Below, in pieces: positions 1 to 9,236 of a stretch of DNA of 64,000 nt. The stretch is taken from positions 5,312,501 through 5,376,500 of the forward strand of contig NZ_CP139715.1 in NCBI RefSeq assembly GCF_034377285.1, given 5' to 3'. The notes under the pieces were generated by a model that saw only the letters and a list, made by a program, of their open reading frames with translations, was not told where the DNA came from and did no database searches. The stretch comes from Thalassobaculum sp. OXR-137. GTDB taxonomy: Bacteria; Pseudomonadota; Alphaproteobacteria; Thalassobaculales; Thalassobaculaceae. Position 1 is the stretch's first letter. Each line of letters begins with the position of its first letter. The position numbers and the translations under genes were made by a program.

Positions 1-966
1 ATCGGCCGCCGGGTCGGCGATATCGCCATCGTGCGCGACGCCCACCTGTTCCTCGCCACCCTGTCCCTGCGCGACGAGGACGACCCCCTGCCCCACCGCG
101 CCCTGGCCGAGGCTTCGGTCGACCTGATGCTGGCCGAGGCCCGGCAGACCGGCTTCCACCGGGCGCTCGACACCTACCGCACCGTCGTGGCGATCAGCCT
201 GGCGCGCGGCGGCGACCCCAACGTCGCCTGTGCCCATGCCAAGGGCGCGGCCAACCTCGTCGCCCTGGCGCTGGAGGCCGACGCCCCAGCGGAGGCCGAC
301 CGGGCGCTGGCCGATCTCGCCCGCCTGGAGGCCGCCCAGCCGGAGATCCTGCCGGTGCGCCAGCAGCGCGGCCGCGGCCTGTTCAACCGGGTCGCCCATG
401 CCGCGCGGCGGGCCGAGACCGGGTCCGATCCCGATCCGCGGACCGGCCGGCGCACCCCCGATGGCGGCGGCCTGCCGGAGCTGGCGGCGCTGATCGAGGT
501 CGCCCGCCGGGCGCCGGTCGATCCCGATCTGGTCGATCTGGCGGCCGAAGGCCTGTTCGCCTTCGTCACCGGGCTCGGCACGCGCGGCGAGCTGGCCCTG
601 GCCCGCCGCCATTACGACGACCTGTCCGCCCTGTCGCAGCTCCCGGAGGCCGGGGCGCCGGTCCGCCGCCGGCTGGCCGACGCCGCGTTCAACCTGATCA
701 CCGACCTGTGCGAGGCGGGCGAAACCGGCACCGCCACCCTGCTCTACGGCGAGCTGTCGGGGCTGTCGGTGGCCCATGACGACGACCCCTCCATCTGCCT
801 CGCCCACGCCAAGGCCTCGGCCAATCTGGTTCTGACCCATCGCGACCGGGGCGACCACGCCGCCGCCGACCTCATCGCCGACGACCTGCGCGGCCTGGTG
901 CTGGCCCATCCGGACGACATGGACCTGATGCAGGTCGCAACGTTTCTGGATCTGGCGGACGCCTGA
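1..966 (+). CDS. Helical-repeat (TPR-like) protein, 5' end outside window
   Basis: The frame is open from the first base of the window to a TGA at 964-966, so the gene starts upstream and at least 321 residues are visible. The protein is Ala/Leu/Asp-rich and made of repeated helical pairs. Two blocks resemble each other: one around residues 70-120 (motif DPNVACAHAKGAANLV) and one near the C-terminus (DPSICLAHAKASANLV), each followed by a helix with alternating A, D and L. This looks like degenerate tetratricopeptide or Sel1-type repeats. No catalytic motif, signal peptide or membrane segment is seen in this part. The function is unknown; a scaffold or protein-binding role is only inferred from the fold. 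A hairpin lies just after the stop. Confidence 0.7.
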   Translation: MGRRVGDIAIVRDAHLFLATLSLRDEDDPLPHRALAEASVDLMLAEARQTGFHRALDTYRTVVAISLARGGDPNVACAHAKGAANLVALALEADAPAEADRALADLARLEAAQPEILPVRQQRGRGLFNRVAHAARRAETGSDPDPRTGRRTPDGGGLPELAALIEVARRAPVDPDLVDLAAEGLFAFVTGLGTRGELALARRHYDDLSALSQLPEAGAPVRRRLADAAFNLITDLCEAGETGTATLLYGELSGLSVAHDDDPSICLAHAKASANLVLTHRDRGDHAAADLIADDLRGLVLAHPDDMDLMQVATFLDLADA

Positions 967-1008
967 CGGCCTTTCCTTTCGGACTCCGTCGCGCGACTCG
1001 CCGCGGAA

Positions 1009-1030
1009 CCGCCGATCCCGGCGGGCGTTT
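1009..1030 (+). terminator. Possible terminator after the TPR-like gene
   Basis: A perfect 6-bp stem (CCGCCG / CGGCGG) with loop ATCC is followed by GCGTTTGTCTG. The U-tract is short and interrupted, so termination strength is doubtful. It sits between the TPR-like gene and ku. Confidence 0.4.
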
Positions 1031-1094
1031 GTCTGTGTGGGACCCGCCGTTGCGGCGCGGACCCCGGCACCACGCCCGATCGACGAGGATCCCG

Positions 1095-1991
1095 ATGCCC
1101 ATCTCCGCCCGTGCCATCTGGAAAGGTCAGTTGCGGCTGTCGCTCGTCTCCATTCCGGTCGAGCTCTATTCCGCCACCGACCGCCGCGCCCGCATCAGCC
1201 TGCGCCAGTTCCATGAACCGAGCGGCGAACGGATCCGCTACGAGAAGACCGTCCCCGGCATCGGTCCGGTCGATACCGACGAGATCATCAAGGGCTACGA
1301 GGTCGAGGACGAGTTCATCCCGGTCACCCAGGAAGAGCTGGACGAGATCAAGCTGGAGAGCCGCAAGACCGTCGAGCTGGTGCAGTTCGTCGGCGCCTGC
1401 GAGATCGACCCGATCTATTTCGACAAGCCCTACTACGTCGTGCCCCAGGACGAGCTGTCCGAGGACGCCTTCCGGGTGCTCCGCGACGCCCTGAAGGAAT
1501 CCGAGAAGATCGGCATCGGCCAGATGACCCTCCGCGGCCGGGAATACCTGGTCGCGGTGAAGAACTGCGGCAACGGCCTGCTGCTGGAGACCCTGCATTA
1601 CGAGGAGGAGATCCGGAAGACGGACTCCTTCTTCGCCGAGCTGGACTCTTCCTCCGCCGAGGAGGACCTGCTGAAGGTGGCGCGCGACCTGATCGCCTCG
1701 AAGAGCGAGAAGTTCGACGCCGGCGCCTTCAAGGACCGCTATTCGACGGAACTCCGCAAGCTCATCGACCGCAAGGCCAAGGGCAAGACGCCGATCGCCA
1801 AGGGCGGCAAGTCCAGTGGCGGGAGTACCGGCGGCGACAATGTCATCGACCTGATGTCGGCCTTGAAGAAGAGCCTGGCGGACAGCGGCGGCTCGCGGAA
1901 GCGCAGCACCAAAGCACCGGCCAAATCCTCAGGTAAATCCTCCGCGAAGAAGTCCAAATCCGGCTCCAGCCCGAGCCGCAAAGCGTCCTGA
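1095..1991 (+). CDS. ku: Non-homologous end-joining protein Ku
   Basis: This is the bacterial Ku homodimer subunit, which threads onto double-strand DNA ends and recruits LigD. The ATG at 1095 is chosen because it has GAGG seven bases upstream and gives the family's usual N-terminus (MPISARAIWKGQLRLSLV). A GTG further upstream (1029) would add 22 unlikely residues. The 298-residue protein has the Ku core over about residues 1-255, with the conserved stretches VSIPVELYSAT, FDKPYYVVP and an ELRKLIDRKAKGK end. A Lys/Ser-rich tail of about 40 residues (repeats of KSSGKSS type) follows; such basic tails in bacterial Ku are known to aid DNA binding. The ligD start lies 14 bases after the stop, so the two genes form one operon. 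Confidence 0.96.
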   Translation: MPISARAIWKGQLRLSLVSIPVELYSATDRRARISLRQFHEPSGERIRYEKTVPGIGPVDTDEIIKGYEVEDEFIPVTQEELDEIKLESRKTVELVQFVGACEIDPIYFDKPYYVVPQDELSEDAFRVLRDALKESEKIGIGQMTLRGREYLVAVKNCGNGLLLETLHYEEEIRKTDSFFAELDSSSAEEDLLKVARDLIASKSEKFDAGAFKDRYSTELRKLIDRKAKGKTPIAKGGKSSGGSTGGDNVIDLMSALKKSLADSGGSRKRSTKAPAKSSGKSSAKKSKSGSSPSRKAS

Positions 1992-2005
1992 ACGGAGGCC
2001 GAGCG

Positions 2006-4471
2006 ATGGCCGCCTCACGCTCCACACCCGACGCCTCCGCCGATCCGACCGAGCGGCTGGAGACCTATTTCGAGAAGCGCGACTTCACCCGCACGCCGGA
2101 GCCGCGGGAGGCCGGCGATCCGGCCGGGCTGGCCCTGCGCTATTCCATGCAGAAGCACGACGCCACCCGCACCCATTTCGACCTGCGTCTGGAATGGAAG
2201 GGCGTGCTGCTGAGCTGGGCGGTCACCAAGGGTCCGTCCTTCCAGACCGATCAGAAGCGGCTGGCGGTGCGCACCGAGGATCACCCAGTCTCCTATCTCG
2301 GCTTCGAAGGCGCGATCCCCAAGGGCAATTACGGCGCCGGCACGGTGATGCTGTGGGACATCGGCCACTGGCGCCCGCTGGAGCCGCTGGAGAAGGGACT
2401 GAAGAAGGGCCACATCCACCTCGCCCTGCACGGCCGGCGCCTGACCGGCGGGTGGCATCTGGTGCGCATGGGCGGCAAGAAGCCGGGCGATAAGGGCCGC
2501 GAGAACTGGCTGCTGATCAAGGAGGAGGACGAGGCGGCCGGCGAGCGGGACCCGGTGCGGCGCTACCGGCGCAGTGTCTCAACCAACCGGACGTTCCAGG
2601 AGATCGCCAAGGACGCGGACGCCCTGCCCTGTGTCGAGCGGGCCAAGACCCGCCCGCGCTTCCGCAAGCTGCAGCTCGCCACCCTGGGCGACCGGCTGGT
2701 CGACGGGGACGACTGGTGGCACGAGCTGAAATTCGACGGCTATCGCGCCCTGATCGCCCTGGGGAAGGCGGGACCGAAGATCTACACCCGCAACGGCCAT
2801 GACTGGACCGACAAGTTCGAGCCCCTGGTGCCGGCGCTCGCCGCCCTCGACTGCGACAGCGCGCTGATCGACGGCGAGATCGTCGCCGGTGCCGGGATGA
2901 GCGGCTTCTCCGACCTGCAGAAGGCGATCAAGGCCGGCGGACCCTTCACCTACTACGCCTTCGACCTGCTGGAGCGCGACGGCACCGACCTCACCGCCAA
3001 GCCGCTCACCGAACGGCGCGCCGCCCTGGAGGAGATCTTCGCCGACGTCCCGCCCCTGGGTGCCGTCCAGCTCAGCCCGGTGATCGAGGAGAATGCCGGC
3101 GCGGTCTTCGCGGCGGTGTGCGACGCCCGCGGCGAGGGCCTGATCGCCAAGCGCCGGGACGCCCGCTACCGCGCCGGCCGGGGCCGCGACTGGATCAAGG
3201 TCAAATGCACCCGGCGCGACGAGTTCGTGGTCGTCGGCTGGCAGGAGAGCGACAAGCAGGGGCGGCCCTTCGCCTCGCTCGTGCTCGGTGCCTACGAGAA
3301 CGGCGACCTGACCTATGTGGGCAAGGTCGGCACCGGGTTCGACGAGCCGACGATGGCGGATCTGGCGGCTACCATGAAGCCGCTGGCGCGCAAGACCGCC
3401 CCGGTGGAGGTGCCGGCGGCCGATGCGCGAGGGGTGCGGTGGATCACCCCCAAACTCGTGGCCGAGGTCACCTATTCCGAACTGACCGCCGACGGACGGG
3501 TCCGCCACGCCGTGTTCGAGGGCCTGCGCGAGGACAAGCCCGCCGCCGCCGTGAAACTTGGAGGAGACACCATGCCGGACGACGGTCGGGTCGAGATCGC
3601 CGGGATCTCCGTCAGCCACCCCGACCGGGTGGTCTACCCCAAGGCCAAGATCACCAAGCGGCAGGTCGCCGACTACTACGCGGCGGTCGCCGACCGGATG
3701 CTGGAGACCTGCGCCGACCGGCCGCTCTCCCTGGTCCGGCTGCCCACCGGCCTGGACGGCGAGCGGTTCTTTCAGAAACACGCGGGCACCGGCTTCCCCG
3801 ACGCGCTGACGACCGTGGAGATCGAGGAGAAGGACGGCGACGACGCGCTCTACATGTACGCGACCGACGCCGCCGGACTGGTCGGCGCGGCGCAGATGGG
3901 CACGCTGGAATTCCACATCTGGGGATCGAAGCGCGACCGGCTGGAACGCCCGGACCGCATGGTCTTCGACCTGGACCCCGACGAGGGGCTGGGTTTCGCC
4001 GACGTGAAGCGGGCCGCCACCGACCTGCGCGACCGGCTGGACGACCTCGGCCTGCCCTGCTGGCCGATGGTCACCGGCGGCAAGGGCGTGCATCTGGTCG
4101 TGCCGCTGCGCCGGGTGGCGGAATGGGAGACGGTGAAGCTCTATGCCCGGATCTTCGCCACCCTGATCGCCGGGGAGGAGCCGAAGCGCTACGTGGCCGA
4201 GATGTCGAAGGCCAAGCGCAAGGGCCGGATCTTCATCGACTGGCTGCGCAACCAGCGCGGCGCCACCGCCGTCGCCCCGTTCTCCCTGCGGGCACGCGAG
4301 GGGGCACCGGCGGCCGTGCCGGTGTCCTGGGACGAGCTCGGCACGCTGAAATCCGCCCAGGCCTTCCCGCTGGAGGGGGCCCTGGAGCGGCAGTGGTCGG
4401 ACCTCTCCCTACCGGAGCCGGTCGGCCTGTCGCGCAAACTCGTGAACCGACTGGAAAAGGCAGCGGGCTAA
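2006..4471 (+). CDS. ligD: Multifunctional DNA ligase D (PE-LIG-POL)
   Basis: ATP-dependent ligase of bacterial end joining, 821 residues, with GGAGG seven bases before the ATG. Domain order is 3'-phosphoesterase, ligase, polymerase/primase, as in Pseudomonas aeruginosa LigD and unlike the mycobacterial order. The phosphoesterase spans about residues 40-190 (H51, H57 and D59 in KHDATRTHFDLR). The ligase spans about 215-515, with nucleotidyl-accepting lysine K242 in ELKFDGYR and a later WIKVKC motif. The polymerase spans about 525-821, with catalytic D655 and D657 in FDLDPDEG and the TGGKGVHLV motif. All key residues are present, so the protein should be active. It would process ends, fill gaps with NTPs or dNTPs, and seal breaks held by Ku. 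Confidence 0.97.
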   Translation: MAASRSTPDASADPTERLETYFEKRDFTRTPEPREAGDPAGLALRYSMQKHDATRTHFDLRLEWKGVLLSWAVTKGPSFQTDQKRLAVRTEDHPVSYLGFEGAIPKGNYGAGTVMLWDIGHWRPLEPLEKGLKKGHIHLALHGRRLTGGWHLVRMGGKKPGDKGRENWLLIKEEDEAAGERDPVRRYRRSVSTNRTFQEIAKDADALPCVERAKTRPRFRKLQLATLGDRLVDGDDWWHELKFDGYRALIALGKAGPKIYTRNGHDWTDKFEPLVPALAALDCDSALIDGEIVAGAGMSGFSDLQKAIKAGGPFTYYAFDLLERDGTDLTAKPLTERRAALEEIFADVPPLGAVQLSPVIEENAGAVFAAVCDARGEGLIAKRRDARYRAGRGRDWIKVKCTRRDEFVVVGWQESDKQGRPFASLVLGAYENGDLTYVGKVGTGFDEPTMADLAATMKPLARKTAPVEVPAADARGVRWITPKLVAEVTYSELTADGRVRHAVFEGLREDKPAAAVKLGGDTMPDDGRVEIAGISVSHPDRVVYPKAKITKRQVADYYAAVADRMLETCADRPLSLVRLPTGLDGERFFQKHAGTGFPDALTTVEIEEKDGDDALYMYATDAAGLVGAAQMGTLEFHIWGSKRDRLERPDRMVFDLDPDEGLGFADVKRAATDLRDRLDDLGLPCWPMVTGGKGVHLVVPLRRVAEWETVKLYARIFATLIAGEEPKRYVAEMSKAKRKGRIFIDWLRNQRGATAVAPFSLRAREGAPAAVPVSWDELGTLKSAQAFPLEGALERQWSDLSLPEPVGLSRKLVNRLEKAAG

Positions 4472-4504
4472 CCCGGACCGCTCTGACCCGCTCCGCTTCA
4501 GCGC

Positions 4505-4553
4505 AGCCTCACACTCCGGCCCTGCCTCACTCCGGCGCTGCCTCACTCCGGCG
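4505..4553. repeat. Three tandem 16-bp repeats at the 3' end of the cytochrome c gene
   Basis: Two perfect copies of CTGCCTCACTCCGGCG (4522-4537 and 4538-4553) are preceded by an imperfect copy (4505-4521, two extra bases). The last copy covers the stop codon and final codons of the minus-strand cytochrome c gene, so the array looks like a slippage expansion of that gene's 3' end. It fills the gap between the convergent ligD and cytochrome c genes. Confidence 0.75.
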
Positions 4554-5619
4554 GCTGGGCGGCGTAGAACGCGGCCAGCGCGCGGATATCCGCATCCTCC
4601 AGCGCCCGGGCCGCCTCGTGCATCAACGGGGCGCGCGCCGTGCCGCCGCGCTCTTCGGCGCGCCACAGTTCGAGCTGGCGGCGCAGATAGGGCTCCGGCT
4701 GGCCCGACAGGCGGGGGAAATCCGCCGACAGCCGCTGCGGCCACGGACCGTGACAGGCGGCGCAGGCCGGCACTTTGGTCGAGGCCGGGGACGCACCGGT
4801 GGCGAGACTGCGGCCGCGGGCGACCAGATCCGCGTCGACGGCCGGGGCCGGCTGCGGCGCCGTCTCGCCGTCCTGCCGGGCGAACAGCCGGGCGAGCCGG
4901 GCGTCGTCCGTGTCGTCCAGGGTCGAGGCGGCGTGGCGCATGATCCCGCTCTCCCGCGCGCCGGACCGGTAGGCGGCCAGGGTGGCGGCGATATAAGCCT
5001 CGCTCAGCAGGTCGAGCCGGGGGATATGGGCGTTGTCCCGGCCCCGCCCATCGGCCCCGTGGCAGGACGCGCAATAGGCCACGGTCGTATCGTCCCCCTG
5101 CTCCGTTCTCTCCGGGGCCGCCACCAGATCTTCGTATTGCGCCAGGGTCATGTCCGGCACCCGGGTCAGGAAGGCGACCACCGGCCAGACGTCGTCGTCG
5201 CGCCGGTCGGTCGGCCAGGCCGGCATGCCGCTCATCTTCACCCCGTGCTTGACGATCGCGAACAGGTGCTGCGGCTCCCAGTCGGCGACGGCCTCGCGGA
5301 TCGGCGGCGGAGCCGGCAGCATGGCGCGGACCGTGGCCGTGCGCGCCTCGCCCGGTGCGGCGTGGCAGACCCGGCAGGCGCCGTCGTAATGCCGGGCGCC
5401 GAGGGCGACCAGATCCGGGTCGGACAGGTCGGGCACCGCCTCGGCCGAGGGCGCGCGCAGCTCGACCGCGTTGCGGAAGGCCGTGTGCAGCACCCAGGAG
5501 ACGCCCGGCAGGTGGCCCTTGCGCGCCGAGACGTCGAACAGGCCGAACCCGACGACGAGCGCGCCGCAGACCCCGGCGATGCCGGCGAGGATCGCGGTGT
5601 GGAGCAGGAAGCGTCTCAT
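4543..5619 (-). CDS. Tri-heme membrane-anchored cytochrome c
   Basis: A 358-residue protein with an N-terminal hydrophobic segment (about residues 5-28) that would act as a membrane anchor or uncleaved signal, followed by three class I cytochrome c modules. The heme sites are CRVCH, CASCH and CAACH. It is the last gene of the oxidase operon and overlaps the ctaG-like gene by four bases. From context it should pass electrons from the bc1 complex or a soluble cytochrome to the CuA centre of the adjacent oxidase. Similar tri-heme proteins also serve dehydrogenases, so the partner is inferred. The start MRRFLLH follows the overlap. Tandem 16-bp repeats lie at its stop codon. Confidence 0.85.
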   Translation of the reverse strand: MRRFLLHTAILAGIAGVCGALVVGFGLFDVSARKGHLPGVSWVLHTAFRNAVELRAPSAEAVPDLSDPDLVALGARHYDGACRVCHAAPGEARTATVRAMLPAPPPIREAVADWEPQHLFAIVKHGVKMSGMPAWPTDRRDDDVWPVVAFLTRVPDMTLAQYEDLVAAPERTEQGDDTTVAYCASCHGADGRGRDNAHIPRLDLLSEAYIAATLAAYRSGARESGIMRHAASTLDDTDDARLARLFARQDGETAPQPAPAVDADLVARGRSLATGASPASTKVPACAACHGPWPQRLSADFPRLSGQPEPYLRRQLELWRAEERGGTARAPLMHEAARALEDADIRALAAFYAAQPPE

Positions 5620-6212
5620 GATCGGGCCACCTTGCGCGGTGTGTCGGCGAGCAGGGTGCGGGCGACCAGCACCAGGCCCGCGATCAGATAGATCGGCGTG
5701 CCGACGGCGAGCATGATCATGCCGCCCACCTGCTGGTCGGCCGCCCCGCCGCAGATCTCGGACGGGTAGATCGCGCGGCTGCCGACCATCAGCAGCGCGC
5801 CGAGCAGGGTCATGTGCATGGAGGTCAGCAGCAGCCCCACCGGCCCGCCGAGCGACAGGGTGGGCCGCAGCACCGCCACCCAGACCAGCACCCCGGATCC
5901 GAGATAGGAAGCCTGCTCCAGGGCGAACCAGAGGGGCGAGGTCTGCGCCGCCACATGGGCCGCCGGCACATGCCAGCCCCAGACGGCGACGAACTCGACG
6001 ATCACCGCCAGCATCGGCGAGACCCGCCGCGCCCCCCGGCTGTCGGCAAGGGCAACGGCGACCAGCGGCGCGGCGACGGCGACCACGGCGATGTGCCGGG
6101 CCATGTGGTCGGCGAAGGACCAGGGCCAGGCGACCTGCGGGGCGAACCAGGCGAGCGCGCAGACGAGAAGCCCGGCGGCGAGGGACAGCGAGGACAGCGT
6201 CATCCGCCGCAT
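5616..6212 (-). CDS. ctaG: CtaG-like cytochrome c oxidase assembly factor (caa3 type)
   Basis: A polytopic membrane protein of 198 residues with about five to six hydrophobic segments and the conserved HMARHI and HMTLLGALL regions of the caa3-type CtaG family, thought to help assemble the copper sites of caa3 oxidases. The ATG at 6212 shares its A with the upstream TGA (TGATG), so translation is coupled; an alternative GTG lies three codons earlier. It is shorter than the Bacillus CtaG. The assignment rests on hydropathy, the His-rich conserved patches and its place inside the oxidase operon. Confidence 0.8.
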   Translation of the reverse strand: MRRMTLSSLSLAAGLLVCALAWFAPQVAWPWSFADHMARHIAVVAVAAPLVAVALADSRGARRVSPMLAVIVEFVAVWGWHVPAAHVAAQTSPLWFALEQASYLGSGVLVWVAVLRPTLSLGGPVGLLLTSMHMTLLGALLMVGSRAIYPSEICGGAADQQVGGMIMLAVGTPIYLIAGLVLVARTLLADTPRKVARS

Positions 6213-6622
6213 CACACGCACCCCTCGACGAACACCGCCGGCAGCGCCACGTAGAGCACACCGACGAAGGACAGGCAGGCCAGCAGGAACGAGGCATGGC
6301 CCAGGAACTCGTGGCGGTGCTCGGTCACCGGCCGGTGGTGCACGTAGTCGCCGTCATCCATGAAGTCCCACTGCCGCCAGGACCGCCAGGCGATCCAGGC
6401 GATCCCGGCGAGCGCTACCGTCGTCGCCCCGCCGATCAGCGCCCGCAGCAGCCAGCCCTCCCCTGCCAGGTCGGGAAGCTTGGCGCAGACCACCGCCGTC
6501 GCCGCATAGCAGACGATGAAATGCAGCGCCCAGATCGTGGGCCCGAGGGCGATCAGAAACAGGCTGCTCTGCTCCTCGGAGAAGATCTTCAGCTCGGTCT
6601 TTTCCTCCGGCTGCCGCGCCAT
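6212..6622 (-). CDS. Small membrane protein of the oxidase operon
   Basis: A 136-residue protein with three or four predicted transmembrane segments (ALGPTIWALHFIVCYAATAV, a Gly/Ala-rich middle helix, and a C-terminal segment near VLYVALPAVFV) and a charged N-terminus. It starts one base after the stop of the CoxI-III gene and its stop overlaps the ctaG start. The position matches the small subunit IV or unknown membrane protein found in other fused caa3 clusters. I see no metal-binding motif, so whether it is a structural subunit or an assembly protein cannot be told from the sequence. Confidence 0.75.
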   Translation of the reverse strand: MARQPEEKTELKIFSEEQSSLFLIALGPTIWALHFIVCYAATAVVCAKLPDLAGEGWLLRALIGGATTVALAGIAWIAWRSWRQWDFMDDGDYVHHRPVTEHRHEFLGHASFLLACLSFVGVLYVALPAVFVEGCV

Positions 6623-6623
6623 C

Positions 6624-9236
6624 TCAGACCATCCTCGGCAGCAGGTCGACCACCGCCGCCGCCACCAGGACGCTGGCGACCATGAAGTTCCAGTACAGCG
6701 AGACGTTCCACAGGTCGGCGTCGTAGTCCGGCGTCAGCTTGCCGAACAGGCTGCCGGCCAGGCAGTAGAGCTGCATGATGCAGCCGGCCGACACGTGTAC
6801 CGCGACCCAGACCAGCACCGCCCAGACCGTCGCCGGATAGACATGGGAGGTCGGGTCGAGCCCGGCGGTGTGGGCCGACCACAGCATCGCCGCTGCCCCG
6901 GCCGCCGTCAGCCCGGCGGCAGCGGCCAGCGCCAGGCGGGCGAGGCCGGCCCGCCCGGCCCGGTTGACGACCCGCGCCCCCCTTGTCAGCGCCCAGGACG
7001 CGGTCAGCGCGATCGCTCCGGCCCAGACCCAGCCGCGCGCCACATGGCTCGCCCCCTCCGGCGGGAAGCTGTCGCTGGAGGTCCAGAAGTAGAAGAAGCC
7101 GAAGATCAGGCTGGCGAAGGCGGTGGCGTCGGCCAGCATGGTGATCCACATGCCCCACCAGCCGGGGGCGGCCGGGCCGGAGACGTAGATCGGCACGGTC
7201 AGGCCGAGGCCGATCTCCTTCTCGGTCTTCTCCGGCGGCCTGGCGGTGCCGGTCCACAGCCACCAGATCACGCAGGCAATCGCCAGCACGCCGCAGACGA
7301 TGGCCGGCGGATACCAGTGGAAGGTCGGGAAGATGAACGCCCCGCCGGTGAACGCCGCCGCCAGATGGGTAATCCAGGTCGGCCCGCCGACGCGCAGGCA
7401 CTGCACCGGCACCGCGTCGAGCACCGTGGTCACCAGAGTCTCGCGCTTGCCCTCGGCGGCATCGGCCAGGTAGTAGCGCCCGGCATCCATCCGCTCGACC
7501 AGCTTGGGCTGGTCCCACAGGGGGTAGCGGCTCTCGATATACGGGATCGAGCGCGCGCCCCAGCCCTGGTCGGGAATGTCGTGCGCCCATTCCAGGGTGC
7601 CGGCGTTCCACGGATTGCGCGCCGTATAGGGCTGGCGCCCCTTCGGCCGGACCAGGTCCCAGGCGAAGACCAGGAACCCGGCGGCGACGACGAAGGCGCC
7701 CACCGTCGAGATCAGGTTCGGCAGGTCCCAGCCGATATCGCCCGGATAGGTGTAGACCCGGCGCGGCATCCCCATCAGCCCGCTGAAATGCATCGGCATG
7801 AAGGTGACGTTGAAGCCGACGAAGGCCAGCCAGAAGGCCAGGCGCCCGAGCCGGGGCGACATCTGCTTCTTGGTGAAGAAGGGATAGAAGTAATAGACCC
7901 CGGCCATCACCGGGAACACCATCCCACCGAAGATCGTGTAGTGCAGATGGGCGACGATGAAATAGGTGTCGTGCACCTGCCAGTCCATCGGCGCCAGCGC
8001 CAGCATCACCCCGGTCAGCCCGCCCGCGGTGAAGATCGCCAGCGACCCGGCGATGTAGAGCATCGGCACGCTCCAGGTCACCCTTCCGACCATCAGGGTG
8101 GCGAGGAAGGCGAAGATCTGGACGCCGGTCGGGATCACCACCGCTTCCGACGCGGCGGAGAAGAAGCCGAGCGACAGGGCCGGCAGGCCGGTGGTGAACA
8201 TGTGATGGGCCCACAGCCCGAAGGACAGGAAGCCGGTCCCCACGGCCGAGAGCACGATCCAGGAATAGCCGAAGATCGGCCGCTGGGCCGCCGTCGGCAC
8301 CACCATGGCGGCGATGGCGATCGACGGCAGGAAGATGATGTAGACCTCCGGATGGCCGAAGATCCAGAACAGGTGCTGCCACAGCATGGGGTCGCCGCCG
8401 CGCTCCGGATCGAAGAACGGCCAGTCGAAGCTGCGCTCCAGCTCGAACAGGAAGTCGCCGGCGATCAGCGGCGGGAAGGCGAACAGGATCATCCCGCCGA
8501 CCACCAGCACGTACCAGGCGTAGAGCGGCATCAGGTTGATCCGCATCCCCGGCGGCCGGCATTTGAGAACGCCGACGATCAGCTCGACCGCGGCGGCGAT
8601 GGAGGCGACCTCGATGAAGGACAGGCCGAGCAGCCAGATGTCCGCGCCGACCCCTTCGCTCTTGGTGGCCAGCGGCGGATACATGAACCAGCCGGAACTC
8701 GGCCCCACGCCGAACAGCACCGAGCCGAGCACGAAGATCCCGCCGATGAGAAAGCACCAGTAGCCATAGGCCGACAGCCGCGGGAACGGCATGTCCCGCG
8801 CGCCGAGAAAGGCCGGCAGCAGCAGGATGGAGATCGCCTCGAACATCGGCACGGCGAACAGGAACATCATCGCCGAGCCGTGCATGGTGAAGAACTGGTT
8901 GAACGTGTCCGCCGGGAGGAAGTCGTTGTCCGGCACGGCGAGCTGCACACGGATCAGCAGCGCCAGCACCCCGGCGCAGAGCATGAAGAAGAAGGCGGTC
9001 AGCGAGTACCAGGTGCCGACCTCCGAATTGTTCACCGCCGACCAGTAGCGCCAGCCTTTCGGCGTCTTCCAGGTCTCGCGCAGCCGCTCCTCCGAGGCCT
9101 TGGCAAAGTCCGGGTCGATCGGCGCGTCGAGCATGGCCGGGGTCGGCGGATACGCGTCGCCATGGGCGGCGGCCGCATCGCTCGGTTCATGCCGGCCGCC
9201 TTGGTTGCGGCCCTGCCGATCAGGTGCGTCGGTCAT
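6624..9236 (-). CDS. ctaD: Cytochrome c oxidase subunit I-III fusion
   Basis: An 870-residue heme-copper oxidase catalytic subunit fused to subunit III. The CoxI part (about residues 60-590) has the low-spin heme ligand in FTMHGSAMM, the CuB and cross-linked Tyr site in FGHPEVY (with the A1-type glutamate), CuB ligands in LWAHHMF, and the heme a3 and a ligands in HDTYFIVAHLHY. The CoxIII part follows (GWWGMWITMLADATAFASL, then the HVSAGCIMQLY region). The K-channel lysine position reads PTGVQIF, with glutamine at residue 373 (CAG, 8118-8120). The start overlaps the coxB stop (TGATG). The enzyme reduces O2 to water in the cytoplasmic membrane while pumping protons. Confidence 0.95.
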   Translation of the reverse strand: MTDAPDRQGRNQGGRHEPSDAAAAHGDAYPPTPAMLDAPIDPDFAKASEERLRETWKTPKGWRYWSAVNNSEVGTWYSLTAFFFMLCAGVLALLIRVQLAVPDNDFLPADTFNQFFTMHGSAMMFLFAVPMFEAISILLLPAFLGARDMPFPRLSAYGYWCFLIGGIFVLGSVLFGVGPSSGWFMYPPLATKSEGVGADIWLLGLSFIEVASIAAAVELIVGVLKCRPPGMRINLMPLYAWYVLVVGGMILFAFPPLIAGDFLFELERSFDWPFFDPERGGDPMLWQHLFWIFGHPEVYIIFLPSIAIAAMVVPTAAQRPIFGYSWIVLSAVGTGFLSFGLWAHHMFTTGLPALSLGFFSAASEAVVIPTGVQIFAFLATLMVGRVTWSVPMLYIAGSLAIFTAGGLTGVMLALAPMDWQVHDTYFIVAHLHYTIFGGMVFPVMAGVYYFYPFFTKKQMSPRLGRLAFWLAFVGFNVTFMPMHFSGLMGMPRRVYTYPGDIGWDLPNLISTVGAFVVAAGFLVFAWDLVRPKGRQPYTARNPWNAGTLEWAHDIPDQGWGARSIPYIESRYPLWDQPKLVERMDAGRYYLADAAEGKRETLVTTVLDAVPVQCLRVGGPTWITHLAAAFTGGAFIFPTFHWYPPAIVCGVLAIACVIWWLWTGTARPPEKTEKEIGLGLTVPIYVSGPAAPGWWGMWITMLADATAFASLIFGFFYFWTSSDSFPPEGASHVARGWVWAGAIALTASWALTRGARVVNRAGRAGLARLALAAAAGLTAAGAAAMLWSAHTAGLDPTSHVYPATVWAVLVWVAVHVSAGCIMQLYCLAGSLFGKLTPDYDADLWNVSLYWNFMVASVLVAAAVVDLLPRMV

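Noticed and set aside
3118-5691. 857-codon plus-strand frame overlapping ligD and the cytochrome c gene
   Set aside because: Arg/Gly/Pro-rich shadow of ligD continuing antisense to the cytochrome c gene; no motif.
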